This document shows positions 25,400 through 34,198 of a stretch of 64,000 bases of DNA, piece by piece. Where the stretch lies: positions 1-64,000 of the forward strand of contig JBAQTC010000030.1 of assembly GCA_049296795.1 (NCBI GenBank). Reading direction: 5' to 3'. The notes below the pieces were generated by a model, which did not search any database, had not been told where the DNA came from, and saw only the letters and a list, made by a program, of their open reading frames with translations. Origin of the DNA: CAXNKH01 sp049296795 (GTDB lineage Bacteria; Pseudomonadota; Gammaproteobacteria; Burkholderiales; Burkholderiaceae_C). How positions within the stretch are numbered: the first letter of the stretch is position 1; each line of letters starts with the position of its first letter. The position numbers and the translations under genes were made by a program.

Positions 25400-26197
25400 T
25401 CAGTTGCCCATAATCGCCACTGCCGTCTGGCTGAAACCGCCATCGACGTACGTGATTTCGGCTGTCACACCGCCTGCCAGATCGGACAGCAAAAAAGCGG
25501 CGACGTTGCCGACATCTTCAATCGTCACATTGCGCCGGATCGGAGATGCGTTGGCCACCACGTTGAGCAGCTTGCTGAAATCCTTGATGCCGCTGGCAGC
25601 CAGGGTTTTGATGGGACCGGCACTGATGCCGTTGACCCGCATGCTGCGGCCGTCGGGCAAGCTGCCAATGGCTTCAGCCAGGTAGCGTACCGAGGCTTCC
25701 AGTGACGCCTTGGCCAGACCCATGGTGTTGTAGTTGGGGATAGCACGCAAAGAACCCAGGTAGCTCAAGGTCAGCAGCGCTGATTTATCCTTGAGGTAGG
25801 GCAGGGCAGCTTTGGCCATGGCGGGGAAGCTGTAAGCACTGATGTCGTGGGCAATTTTGAAGCCTTCTCGGCTCAGGCCATCCAGAAAATTACCGGCAAT
25901 CGCTTCGCGCGGGGCAAAACCGATGCTGTGAACCAGGCCATCAAACTGACCCCAATGGCCAGACAAATCGGTGAACAGTTGGTCGATCTGGGCGTCGTCG
26001 CCGACATCACAGTCAAAGATCAGCTTGGAATCGAAATCGGCAGCGAACTCGGTGATACGGTCTTTGAAGCGCTCGCCGACATAACTGAAAGCCAGTTCAG
26101 CGCCTTGACCATGGCAGGCCTTGGCAATGCCGTAAGCGATCGAGCGGTTGCTCAGAACGCCAGTAATTAATAATTTTTTCCCGTTTAAAAAGCCCAT
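25400..26197 (-). CDS. fabI: Enoyl-[acyl-carrier-protein] reductase (NADH) FabI
   Basis: Last reductive step of fatty acid elongation. The 265-residue SDR protein has the FabI-specific cofactor loop GVLSNRSIAYGIA near the start and the catalytic residues Y146, Y156 and K163, the same numbering as E. coli FabI, in SYLGSLRAIPNYNTMGLAKAS. It should be inhibited by triclosan, as for the family. The start is divergent from the YejA-like gene, with only about 11 bases between start codons, so promoters must overlap the coding regions. Confidence 0.96.
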   Translation of the reverse strand: MGFLNGKKLLITGVLSNRSIAYGIAKACHGQGAELAFSYVGERFKDRITEFAADFDSKLIFDCDVGDDAQIDQLFTDLSGHWGQFDGLVHSIGFAPREAIAGNFLDGLSREGFKIAHDISAYSFPAMAKAALPYLKDKSALLTLSYLGSLRAIPNYNTMGLAKASLEASVRYLAEAIGSLPDGRSMRVNGISAGPIKTLAASGIKDFSKLLNVVANASPIRRNVTIEDVGNVAAFLLSDLAGGVTAEITYVDGGFSQTAVAIMGN

Positions 26198-26208
26198 TGT
26201 TTTCTTCC

Positions 26209-28068
26209 ATGCAGTTGATGCAGAATTGTCGCATGCGCATGGTTTTTTATTGCTGGCTTCTGACTTGCTCGTGTTCGTCCTGGGCTTTGCATGCTTATTC
26301 CCAATTTGGCGATGTCAAATATCCACCCGGATTTTCCCACTTTGATTACGTCAACCCCCATGCTCCCAAGGGAGGTGACATTGCCCTGGTTTCTCCGACC
26401 CGGCTTTCGAACTTTGATAAATACAACCCCTTTACGCTTAAAGGCAGTCCGCCGCCCAATCTCAATGGTTTCATTTTTGAAACCCTGTTGACCGGGACGC
26501 TGGACGAACCCACAACTGGCTACGGACTCTTAGCTGAGGATATTGAGTTGTCCGCAAACCGCATGTCGGCCACATTCCGGCTCAATCCACTGGCACGTTT
26601 TCATAATGGTGACCCGGTGTTGGCCGTTGATGTCAAACACTCATTCGATCAACTCAACTCACAACAAGCTGCACCCCAATATCGCACCTTGTTAGGGGAT
26701 ATAAAAGGGGTGGTTTTGTTGGGCGAAAGGCTGGTTCGATTTGACTTCAAGCGGGTCAATGCCGAGTTGCCCTTGATTGCGGGAAGCATGCCCGTATTCA
26801 GCCGGAAATGGGGCCAAGGTAAAGCACTGGACAAAATCATTACCGACATCCCTTTGGGAAGTGGTCCGTACCGGATTGGCAAGGTTAATTTTGGTAAAGA
26901 CATCAGCTACCAGCTCGACCGTAACTACTGGGCCAGTCAACTCAATGTGCGCCGCGGGATGTTTAATTTCGAGCGCATCAGCTTCAAAATCTACAAAGAC
27001 AATACCGCTCAGCTTGAGGCCTTCAAAGCCGGAGAATTCGACTATATCCAAGCCTTTGTGGCTCGTGAATGGGCCAGGGCCTACTCTGGACGGGATTTTG
27101 ATTCCGGTAAATTAATTAAAAAAGAGCTGCGCCACGGCAATGCGGGTGACTTCCAGGGCTTTATGTTCAACACCCGTTTACCCAAGTTCCAGGACCCCAG
27201 AGTCAGGCAGGCGATTGCGCTGGCGATGGACTTTGAATGGCTTAACCGTCAACTTTTCTACAACGCCTACACGCGGGTTCGTGGTTATTTTGTGGCGAGC
27301 GATTTTGAGGCCCAAGATTTGCCTAGTCCGCAGGAGTTAGTCTTGCTCAGACCTTTGCGAGAACAGCTGAGTCCGGACGTGTTTGAGCAGCCCGTACCGC
27401 AGCCCCCGGTCACCAGTTTGGAGCCCTCATCTGGTTTGACGCTGCGCGATAACTTACGTCGAGCGCGTGACCTCTTGGCTGATGCAGGTTGGACTTACCG
27501 CGATGGCGCTCTGCGTAACGCGGCAGGCGTTACTTTTGGCATTGAATTTTTGGACAGTTCGGGCTCGATGGGACGGGTCATCACGCCATTTTCGAAGAAC
27601 CTGGAGAAGCTCGGCATCTCGGTCAATTACAAAGTGATTGACTTTGCTATTTTGCAAAAGCGGATGGATGTGTTTGATTTTGAAGTGGTTAGCAATCGCT
27701 ATGTGGGCAGTGAGTCGCCCGGGGTTGAACTGCTTGAACGCTTTGGTTCCAAAGCCGCAGACACAGAAGGCTCGGGCAACATCCTCGGGGTCAAAAGCGC
27801 CGTGATAGACGCTTTGTTGGAGAACGTGATCTCCGCTCAAAAGCGTCCTGATTTGGTGACCGGACTGCAGGCTTTGGATCGGGTTTTGCGTCATCAACAC
27901 TATGTGGTTCCCCACTGGTACGGGGGGGTTCACCGAGTCGCCTACCGTTCGGGACGCTTCGAGCAACCGGCGACCTTACCGCGCTATTACCAGCCCGAGA
28001 ACTGGGTCACCTCTACTTGGTGGGCTACGCCAGCGAATCGACTCGAGCAAACCAAAGCAGCCCACTGA
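26209..28068 (+). CDS. yejA: Extracellular solute-binding protein, YejA-like (SBP family 5)
   Basis: Periplasmic oligopeptide-type receptor of about 619 residues for the ABC importer encoded by the next three genes. The mature N-terminus QFGDVKYPPGFSHFDYVNP is characteristic of YejA-type proteins, which bind peptides including microcin C in E. coli. The start is uncertain: TTG 26197, ATG 26209 and ATG 26233 are in frame, and 26233 gives the cleanest signal peptide (MRMVFYCWLLTCSCSSWALHA). The binding-protein body includes NRQLFYNAYTR and YVVPHWYGGVHR. Operon spacing to the permease is 2 bases. Confidence 0.92.
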   Translation: MQLMQNCRMRMVFYCWLLTCSCSSWALHAYSQFGDVKYPPGFSHFDYVNPHAPKGGDIALVSPTRLSNFDKYNPFTLKGSPPPNLNGFIFETLLTGTLDEPTTGYGLLAEDIELSANRMSATFRLNPLARFHNGDPVLAVDVKHSFDQLNSQQAAPQYRTLLGDIKGVVLLGERLVRFDFKRVNAELPLIAGSMPVFSRKWGQGKALDKIITDIPLGSGPYRIGKVNFGKDISYQLDRNYWASQLNVRRGMFNFERISFKIYKDNTAQLEAFKAGEFDYIQAFVAREWARAYSGRDFDSGKLIKKELRHGNAGDFQGFMFNTRLPKFQDPRVRQAIALAMDFEWLNRQLFYNAYTRVRGYFVASDFEAQDLPSPQELVLLRPLREQLSPDVFEQPVPQPPVTSLEPSSGLTLRDNLRRARDLLADAGWTYRDGALRNAAGVTFGIEFLDSSGSMGRVITPFSKNLEKLGISVNYKVIDFAILQKRMDVFDFEVVSNRYVGSESPGVELLERFGSKAADTEGSGNILGVKSAVIDALLENVISAQKRPDLVTGLQALDRVLRHQHYVVPHWYGGVHRVAYRSGRFEQPATLPRYYQPENWVTSTWWATPANRLEQTKAAH

Positions 28069-28070
28069 CC

Positions 28071-29105
28071 ATGTTTGCCTATATCCTCAAACGCTTGTTG
28101 CTGATGATCCCGACCTTGCTCGGGGTTTTGTTGTTGACTTTTATCGTGATTCAGTTCGTTCCGGGCGGGCCTGTTGAGCAAATGGTGTCTCAATTACAAG
28201 GGCGCGACAGCGGCGGCGAGGGCGCTGCGTTGTCAGGCGCGGGTTACCGTGGGCGGCAAGGGGTTGATGCCGCGCGCATTGCTGAAATCAAACAACTCTA
28301 TGGCTTTGATCAACCCGCGCCGCAACGATTTATGCAGATGATTGGACAATTCGCGCGGTTTGATTTAGGTAAAAGTTTTTTTTATCCCAAAGATGTGTGG
28401 CAGTTGGTGAAGGAAAAACTCCCTGTGTCCATCAGCCTGGGCTTGTGGACTTTTTTCCTCAGTTACTTGATTTCTGTGCCGCTGGGGATTGCCAAAGCAG
28501 TTCGAGCCGGTACCCGGTTTGACACGATCAGCAGTCTCTTGGTGTTGGTTGGTTACGCCATTCCGGGTTTTGTTTTAGGTGTGGCCTTGCTGGTTATTTT
28601 TGGTGGTCAACTGCAATGGTTTCCTCTTCGAGGACTGACTTCAGGCAACTGGGAGAGCTTAAGTTGGGGCGCCCGGATTGTCGATTACCTTTGGCACATC
28701 ACGCTTCCGATCACAGCCAGCGTCCTTGGTGCGTTTGCGGTCACCACCATGTTGACGAAAAACTCATTTCTTGAAGAAATTCGAAAACAATATGTGCTGA
28801 CCGCCCGTGCCAAGGGTCTGGAGGAGCGTAGGGTGTTGTGGCGTCATGTGTTTAGAAACGCTTTGATCCCCCTGGTCACGGGCTTTCCGGCTGCTTTTAT
28901 TGGATCTTTTTTTACCGGTTCTTTGCTGATCGAAACGTTGTTTTCACTCGATGGATTAGGCTTGCTGTCGTATGAATCAGTGATGCGACGCGATTACCCC
29001 GTCGTGCTGGGTACACTTTATTTCTTCACCTTGATCGGTTTGGTGACCAAACTGATTTCAGACCTTTGTTACGTTTGGGTTGATCCTCGGGTGAAGTTTG
29101 ACTGA
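28071..29105 (+). CDS. yejB: ABC transporter permease, YejB-like
   Basis: First inner-membrane permease of the peptide importer, 344 residues. The N-terminal helix MFAYILKRLLLMIPTLLG and VQFVPGGPVEQM are classic for DppB/OppB/YejB permeases; the inserted segment after it (about 45-65, glycine-rich) is typical for YejB. The EAA loop, the site of contact with the ATPase, is around ARAKGLEERRVLWRHVFRNALIP. An upstream in-frame extension inside yejA is rejected because the ATG at 28071 fits the family exactly. One base separates its stop from the YejE start. Confidence 0.94.
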   Translation: MFAYILKRLLLMIPTLLGVLLLTFIVIQFVPGGPVEQMVSQLQGRDSGGEGAALSGAGYRGRQGVDAARIAEIKQLYGFDQPAPQRFMQMIGQFARFDLGKSFFYPKDVWQLVKEKLPVSISLGLWTFFLSYLISVPLGIAKAVRAGTRFDTISSLLVLVGYAIPGFVLGVALLVIFGGQLQWFPLRGLTSGNWESLSWGARIVDYLWHITLPITASVLGAFAVTTMLTKNSFLEEIRKQYVLTARAKGLEERRVLWRHVFRNALIPLVTGFPAAFIGSFFTGSLLIETLFSLDGLGLLSYESVMRRDYPVVLGTLYFFTLIGLVTKLISDLCYVWVDPRVKFD

Positions 29106-29106
29106 T

Positions 29107-30207
29107 ATGGCAACTGATAACCCGTCCTCTTCGGTGCCTTTAGCCATCAGGGTCAGCTTGTCACCAACACAGCGTTCTTGGCATCGCTTTAAACGGAATC
29201 GATTGGGATTTTGGAGCTTGATCGTTTTCAGTCTGCTTTTTGTTTTGAGCCTAGGTGCTGAACTGATCTCCAATGACAAACCTTTGGTCGCTCGATATGA
29301 GGGTCAATGGTTTTCACCCATTTTCATGAGCTTGCCGGAAATCCGATTCGGAGGTGATTTTCAGACGCCAACCGATTACTTGGACCCCTTTATTGCGAAG
29401 CAGTTTGACAAGCCGGGCAATTTCGCCCTCTACCCCGTCAATCGCTATCACCACAGCACGATCAACTACTTTGCCAAAGAGCCCAACCCGTCGGGCCCGT
29501 CAACTGAGAATTGGTTAGGTACGGACGACAGAGGGCGCGACGTGGCGGCCCGTCTACTTTATGGTTTTCGGATCTCTGTTCTATTTGCTTTGACCTTGAC
29601 GCTGATCGGCGTTCTTCTGGGTATCTTTATGGGGGCAATACAGGGATTTTTTGTCGGTAAAACTGATCTTTTGCTTCAGCGTTTTATTGAGATCTGGGGC
29701 TCCATGCCGGAACTGTATCTGCTGATTATTTTTGCTGCTGTGTTTGACCCCAGCCTTGGGTTGTTGCTGGTCTTGCTCAGCCTGTTTGGATGGATGGGCT
29801 TGTCGGATTATGTCAGGGCCGAATTTCTCAGAAATCGCCAACTCGATTACGTCAGGGCTGCGCGCGCTTTGGGCTTGAGCGATTGGCAAATCATCTGGCG
29901 CCACATGCTGCCCAACAGCCTGACACCGGTTGTCACTTTTCTGCCTTTTCGCATGAGTGCAGCCATTTTGGCGCTAACTTCTCTGGATTTTCTGGGTCTT
30001 GGTGTTCCACCTGGGACACCTTCCCTGGGTGAGTTGCTAGCGCAGGGAAAAAATAACATTGATGCTTGGTGGATTTCTTTGACAACCTTCGGCGTATTGG
30101 TCATTACGTTGCTGCTACTCACCTTCATGGGCGATGCGTTGCGCGATGCACTCGATCCGCGTAAAGCAGATCAAGACCCTGTGGCCGCCGCGAAGGACGC
30201 GCCATGA
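29107..30207 (+). CDS. yejE: ABC transporter permease, YejE-like
   Basis: Second permease, 366 residues. An N-terminal cytoplasmic segment (SPTQRSWHRFKRNRLGFWSL) leads into the first helix; a long periplasmic insert follows (about 60-140), as in YejE, with ENWLGTDDRGRDVAARLLYG at its end. The EAA loop is RAARALGLSDWQIIWRHMLP. A TTG 9 bases upstream is in frame but ATG 29107 is preferred. The gene overlaps the ATPase gene by 4 bases (ATGA). Confidence 0.94.
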   Translation: MATDNPSSSVPLAIRVSLSPTQRSWHRFKRNRLGFWSLIVFSLLFVLSLGAELISNDKPLVARYEGQWFSPIFMSLPEIRFGGDFQTPTDYLDPFIAKQFDKPGNFALYPVNRYHHSTINYFAKEPNPSGPSTENWLGTDDRGRDVAARLLYGFRISVLFALTLTLIGVLLGIFMGAIQGFFVGKTDLLLQRFIEIWGSMPELYLLIIFAAVFDPSLGLLLVLLSLFGWMGLSDYVRAEFLRNRQLDYVRAARALGLSDWQIIWRHMLPNSLTPVVTFLPFRMSAAILALTSLDFLGLGVPPGTPSLGELLAQGKNNIDAWWISLTTFGVLVITLLLLTFMGDALRDALDPRKADQDPVAAAKDAP

Positions 30208-31823
30208 TCGCCCCGCATTCCCAAACTGCCTTATTGGAAGTCAAGAACCTTAAAGTCGCCTTTGGCGGTAAAGAGGTGGTGCGCGGTATCAGTTTTTCGG
30301 TAATGCCGGGTGAAAAAGTGGCTTTAGTGGGTGAATCAGGTTCGGGCAAGACGGTGACTGCGCTGAGTTTGTTGCGACTGGTTCAGGATGGACAGATCAG
30401 CGGCCAAGCACACTGGTCGGGTCAAGCTGCCAGCGTTGATTTGTTTACCTTGTCGGAACCCGAGCTGCGTCGTATTCGGGGTCAGGACATCGCGATGATT
30501 TTTCAAGAACCCATGACGGCGCTCAATCCCTTGTTCACCATTGGAGATCAAATTGCAGAAGTCCTCGAAATCAAGCAGGGACTAAGCTATGCCAAAGCCA
30601 GTCTGGCGGCCATCGACCTACTGGACAGAACCGGAATCCCTGAGCCGCAGCGGCGTGCCAAGTCCTTTCCGCATCAACTCAGTGGCGGTCAACGCCAGCG
30701 CGCCATGATTTCTATGGCGCTGGCGTGTCAACCCCGGCTTTTGTTGGCTGACGAGCCGACCACTGCACTGGATGTCAGTTTGCGGGGGCAAATCTTGGAT
30801 CTGCTTGATGATTTGCAGCATAAAAATGGCATGGCCGTACTCATGATCACGCATGACCTCAATTTGGTGCGACGCTTTGCAGATCGGGTGATCGTGATGG
30901 AGAACGGTCATATCGTGGAGCAGGGCTTGGTCAGCGAGGTGTTTACAAGTCCACAACACAGCTATACCCGTCGACTGCTCGACAGCAAGCCGGTGCGTGA
31001 TGTCCTTGAACGGCCCTTGCAAGAGACGGCGCAACCCTTGCTGCATGCGCGTGGGCTCAGAGTGACTTATCCCACACCATTAACGGGTTTTCGGGGCTGG
31101 ATAAAAAGTGGTGTTTTTGTGGCTTTGCATGGCGCGAGTTGGACGCTTGCGCCAGGGCAGACCCTGGGCGTGGTCGGAGAGTCTGGCTCGGGCAAGTCCA
31201 CGCTGGCATTGGCTGCTCTGGGCCTGATTCCCTATGCTGGATCGATCGACGTGACGGGACAAGCCTGGAGTCAAAAATCCGAGTCCAATCGCGCTTTGCG
31301 GCGAACTGTTCAAGTGGTGTTCCAGGATCCTTTTTCATCTTTGTCGCCTCGCTTGACGGTGGAGGAAATTGTAGGAGAGGGCCTGTCCATTCACGAGCCC
31401 GGCTTAGCGCCGCTGCAGCGGCGTCAACGGGTGGCACGCGTGCTGAGCGATGTGGGTTTGAATGAATCGCAGTTTGAAGGTTTGATGCAGCGCTATCCCC
31501 ATGAGTTCTCGGGTGGGCAAAGGCAGCGTATGGCTATCGCCCGGGCACTGATCATTGAGCCAAGCATCCTGGTGCTCGACGAGCCAACCAGTGCGCTTGA
31601 TGTCACCATTCAGAAGCAAATCCTGGAGTTGCTCCAAAGCCAGCAGCGTGAACGCGGTTTGGGTTATTTGCTGATTACCCATGATGTGGACGTGATTCGC
31701 GCCATGGCGCACCAGGTGATCGTTATGAAAGACGGCTTGATTGTCGAGTCCGGTCCGGTTGCCCAGGTGATGGAAACTCCGCAGCATGATTACACCCGGA
31801 CATTGCTCGCGGCAGTTGGATAA
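30204..31823 (+). CDS. yejF: ABC transporter ATP-binding protein, YejF-like (two ATPase domains)
   Basis: Fused double ATPase of 539 residues. Domain 1 (about 8-260): Walker A GESGSGKT, signature LSGGQRQRAMI, Walker B LLLADEPTTALD. Domain 2 (about 275-535): Walker A GESGSGKS, signature FSGGQRQRMAI, Walker B LVLDEPTSALD. Both sites look intact. It powers the YejABEF-type peptide importer and ends the operon. The terminator at 31882-31912 could serve this operon. Confidence 0.95.
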   Translation: MIAPHSQTALLEVKNLKVAFGGKEVVRGISFSVMPGEKVALVGESGSGKTVTALSLLRLVQDGQISGQAHWSGQAASVDLFTLSEPELRRIRGQDIAMIFQEPMTALNPLFTIGDQIAEVLEIKQGLSYAKASLAAIDLLDRTGIPEPQRRAKSFPHQLSGGQRQRAMISMALACQPRLLLADEPTTALDVSLRGQILDLLDDLQHKNGMAVLMITHDLNLVRRFADRVIVMENGHIVEQGLVSEVFTSPQHSYTRRLLDSKPVRDVLERPLQETAQPLLHARGLRVTYPTPLTGFRGWIKSGVFVALHGASWTLAPGQTLGVVGESGSGKSTLALAALGLIPYAGSIDVTGQAWSQKSESNRALRRTVQVVFQDPFSSLSPRLTVEEIVGEGLSIHEPGLAPLQRRQRVARVLSDVGLNESQFEGLMQRYPHEFSGGQRQRMAIARALIIEPSILVLDEPTSALDVTIQKQILELLQSQQRERGLGYLLITHDVDVIRAMAHQVIVMKDGLIVESGPVAQVMETPQHDYTRTLLAAVG

Positions 31824-31860
31824 ACCCTTGAAATACAAGGATTTTTACCGAAAACTACGG

Positions 31861-31866
31861 TACAAT
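31861..31866 (+). promoter_or_regulatory. Possible -10 element for the rimP-nusA-infB operon
   Basis: TACAAT preceded by ACGG, about 100 bases before rimP. A TTGAAA at 31828-31833 is too far away (27 bases) for a standard promoter, so any -35 contact would be weak. The downstream terminator hairpin would begin about 8-10 bases into the transcript. Confidence 0.4.
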
Positions 31867-31881
31867 CATGGCTCACGACCA

Positions 31882-31912
31882 AACGGGCGGGTAATTACCG
31901 CCCGTTTTTTTT
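31882..31912 (+). terminator. Intrinsic terminator or attenuator between yejF and rimP
   Basis: Stem ACGGGCGG (31882-31889) and CCGCCCGT (31898-31905), short loop, followed by eight T. It either ends the yejABEF transcript or, if the -10 at 31861 is real, acts as a leader terminator for rimP-nusA-infB. Confidence 0.88.
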
Positions 31913-31967
31913 GGTCTATTGTTTTTGAATGTTCGGTTCCAAGCATCAAAAAATGAACAGGGTTTGA

Positions 31968-32549
31968 GTGTCAGCACAAGCAATTATTGAGCAAACTGTC
32001 AGCGGTTTGGGTTATGACCTGGTGGAGGTCGAGCGCTCTGCCGGTGGCCTGCTGCGTATCACGATTGATCTGCCCTGGGTGGCAGAGGCACCGGAGCAGT
32101 TTGTGACCGTTGAAGATTGCGAGAAAGTGACTCGCCAGTTGCAATTCGCTTTGGAAGTCGATGGCGATCTGTACAAGCGGCTGGAAGTGTCTTCGCCCGG
32201 GATTGACAGGTTGTTGCGCGGACTGGTGGATTTTGAGCGTTTTGTGGGTCGAGAGATTGATCTTACTTTGCGTGCCCCAATGGGTCTGGCTGCGCAAGGT
32301 CAGGTCAGCGCTAACCGCAAGAAATTTCGCGGAACCCTGGAGCGGGTGGAGGGCGGTGCGGCCTGGCAAATCGTCTGGAGCGATGCGCCCAAAGCCAAGC
32401 CGGGACAGAAGATTAGCAAGAAAAGACTGCCAGCGCCGTTGCAGGCACTGGGTTTTACTTTGGAAGAGTTGCGCGAAGCCCGCTTGGCGCCGATTGTTAG
32501 TTTCAAGGGTCGTGCTAGCCAGCAGGCTGACGATCAGAACGAAGATTGA
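31968..32549 (+). CDS. rimP: Ribosome maturation factor RimP
   Basis: Helps 30S subunit maturation. The 193-residue protein has the N-terminal alpha/beta domain (GYDLVEVERS, then VEDCEKVTRQL and VSSPGIDRLL) and the C-terminal Sm-like domain. It is longer than E. coli RimP (150) because of an insert and an alanine/arginine-rich tail, a length common in Burkholderiales. The start codon is GTG at 31968. It is the first gene of the rimP-nusA-infB-rbfA-truB operon, 17 bases before nusA. Confidence 0.94.
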   Translation: MSAQAIIEQTVSGLGYDLVEVERSAGGLLRITIDLPWVAEAPEQFVTVEDCEKVTRQLQFALEVDGDLYKRLEVSSPGIDRLLRGLVDFERFVGREIDLTLRAPMGLAAQGQVSANRKKFRGTLERVEGGAAWQIVWSDAPKAKPGQKISKKRLPAPLQALGFTLEELREARLAPIVSFKGRASQQADDQNED

Positions 32550-32566
32550 ACTAGGAGAGTGATGTC

Positions 32567-34063
32567 ATGAATCGCGAGTTATTGATGTTGGTAGAGGCTA
32601 TTTCACGTGAGAAGAGCGTGGAGCTTGATGTGGTGATGGCTGCTGTCGAAGCAGCTTTGGCGCAGGCCACCAAAAAGCTTTATTCAGGTGATGTAGATAT
32701 CCGTGTTGAGTTGGACCGCGACAGCGGACATTACGAGACTTTTCGACGCTGGCACGTGGTCCCGGATGAAGCGGGTCTGCAACTGCCAGATCAGGAAATC
32801 TTGTTATTTGAAGCCAAAGAACAGATTCCCGATATCGAGGTGGATGAATATATCGAAGAGGCGATTGAATCCGTGCCGATCGGTCGCATTGGCGCGATGG
32901 CAGCCAAGCAGACTATTCTGCAAAAAATCCGTGATGCCGAACGTGAAATGCTGCTCAACGAGTTCATGTCACGCGGAGAGAAGATTCTGGTCGGCACCGT
33001 CAAGCGCATGGACAAGGGCGATCTGATTGTCGAGAGCGGTCGGGTCGAGGGTCGTTTGCGTCGCAGTGAAATGATCCCGAAAGAAAACCTGAGAACCGGG
33101 GACCGGGTTCGCGCCATGATCATGGAAGTTGATCTCACTTTACGTGGTGCACCGATCATTTTGTCGCGCTCTGCGCCAGAGTTCATGATTGAATTGTTCC
33201 GCCAGGAAGTCCCTGAAATCGAACAGGGTTTGCTCGAGATCAAATCTTGCGCCCGTGACCCTGGCTCGCGTGCCAAGATCGCCGTGTTGTCACACGACAA
33301 ACGGGTTGATCCGATTGGCACCTGTGTTGGCGTTCGGGGAACCCGCGTCAACGGCGTGACCAACGAGCTCGCAGGCGAGCGGGTTGATATCGTTTTGTGG
33401 AGCGAAGATCCAGCCCAGTTCGTGATTGGTGCGCTTGCGCCAGCGAACGTGAGCTCCATCGTGGTGGACGAAGAGCGTCATGCCATGGACGTGGTGGTGG
33501 ATGAGGAAAACCTGGCTATCGCCATTGGTCGTGGTGGTCAGAATGTCCGTTTGGCGTCTGAACTGACGGGTTGGAAAATCAATATTTTGGATGCTGCTGA
33601 GTCGAGCCAAAAACAAGCGACCGAGACCGATGCCGGGCGCAAGTTGTTCATGGAAAAACTCGATGTAGACGAAGAAATTGCCGACATCCTGATTGCTGAA
33701 GGCTTCACCAATTTGGAGGAAATTGCTTACGTTCCCTTGCAGGAAATGCTCGAGATCGAGAGCTTCGATGAAGACACGGTCAACGAATTGCGCAACCGGG
33801 CCAAAGATGCTTTGCTGACCATGGAAATTGCGCAGGAAGAAAGTGTTGAGGCTTTGTCCCAAGATCTGCGAGATCTTCAGGGCATGACTCCCGAGTTGAT
33901 CAGCAAATTGGCTGATAGCAGCGTTGTTACGCTGGACGATCTGGCTGATCTGTCGGTTGACGAGTTGATCGACATTACCGGCCAATCGCAAGAGCAGGCC
34001 AAAAACATGATCATGAAAGCACGTGAGCATTGGTTTGCCAATGATGAATCACCGCAGCCGTGA
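32567..34063 (+). CDS. nusA: Transcription termination/antitermination factor NusA
   Basis: RNA polymerase-binding elongation factor of 498 residues that modulates pausing, termination and antitermination. Order of domains: N-terminal polymerase-binding domain (1-125), S1 (about 130-200), KH1 and KH2 (about 205-345; RVDPIGTCVGVRGTRV and AIGRGGQNVRLAS), then two C-terminal acidic helix-hairpin-helix repeats (about 360-490), as in E. coli NusA, where AR2 contacts the polymerase alpha subunit. E. coli NusA represses its own operon through leader termination, which is relevant to the hairpin ahead of rimP. Confidence 0.97.
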   Translation: MNRELLMLVEAISREKSVELDVVMAAVEAALAQATKKLYSGDVDIRVELDRDSGHYETFRRWHVVPDEAGLQLPDQEILLFEAKEQIPDIEVDEYIEEAIESVPIGRIGAMAAKQTILQKIRDAEREMLLNEFMSRGEKILVGTVKRMDKGDLIVESGRVEGRLRRSEMIPKENLRTGDRVRAMIMEVDLTLRGAPIILSRSAPEFMIELFRQEVPEIEQGLLEIKSCARDPGSRAKIAVLSHDKRVDPIGTCVGVRGTRVNGVTNELAGERVDIVLWSEDPAQFVIGALAPANVSSIVVDEERHAMDVVVDEENLAIAIGRGGQNVRLASELTGWKINILDAAESSQKQATETDAGRKLFMEKLDVDEEIADILIAEGFTNLEEIAYVPLQEMLEIESFDEDTVNELRNRAKDALLTMEIAQEESVEALSQDLRDLQGMTPELISKLADSSVVTLDDLADLSVDELIDITGQSQEQAKNMIMKAREHWFANDESPQP

Positions 34064-34198
34064 TGAGCATGAAAACGAAAAGTAAGCGCAAATCAACAAT
34101 TGCCCATGGGCTTGTTATGTTGTAAATAGAAAAATTTCAGTAATGGCCTGCATTAAACCAGGTGGTTTGCAAAGCCGTAACTAAAGGTGTCCTTAAAA
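34064..34198 (+). other. nusA-infB spacer, nothing recognised
   Basis: 135 bases, A/T-richer than the flanking genes, without a clear hairpin, promoter or reading frame. AAAGG at 34184-34188 is the likely infB ribosome binding site. Confidence 0.4.

Noticed and set aside
25226..25705. 159-residue plus-strand frame reaching into fabI
   Set aside because: It is antisense to fabI, which has a full set of catalytic residues.
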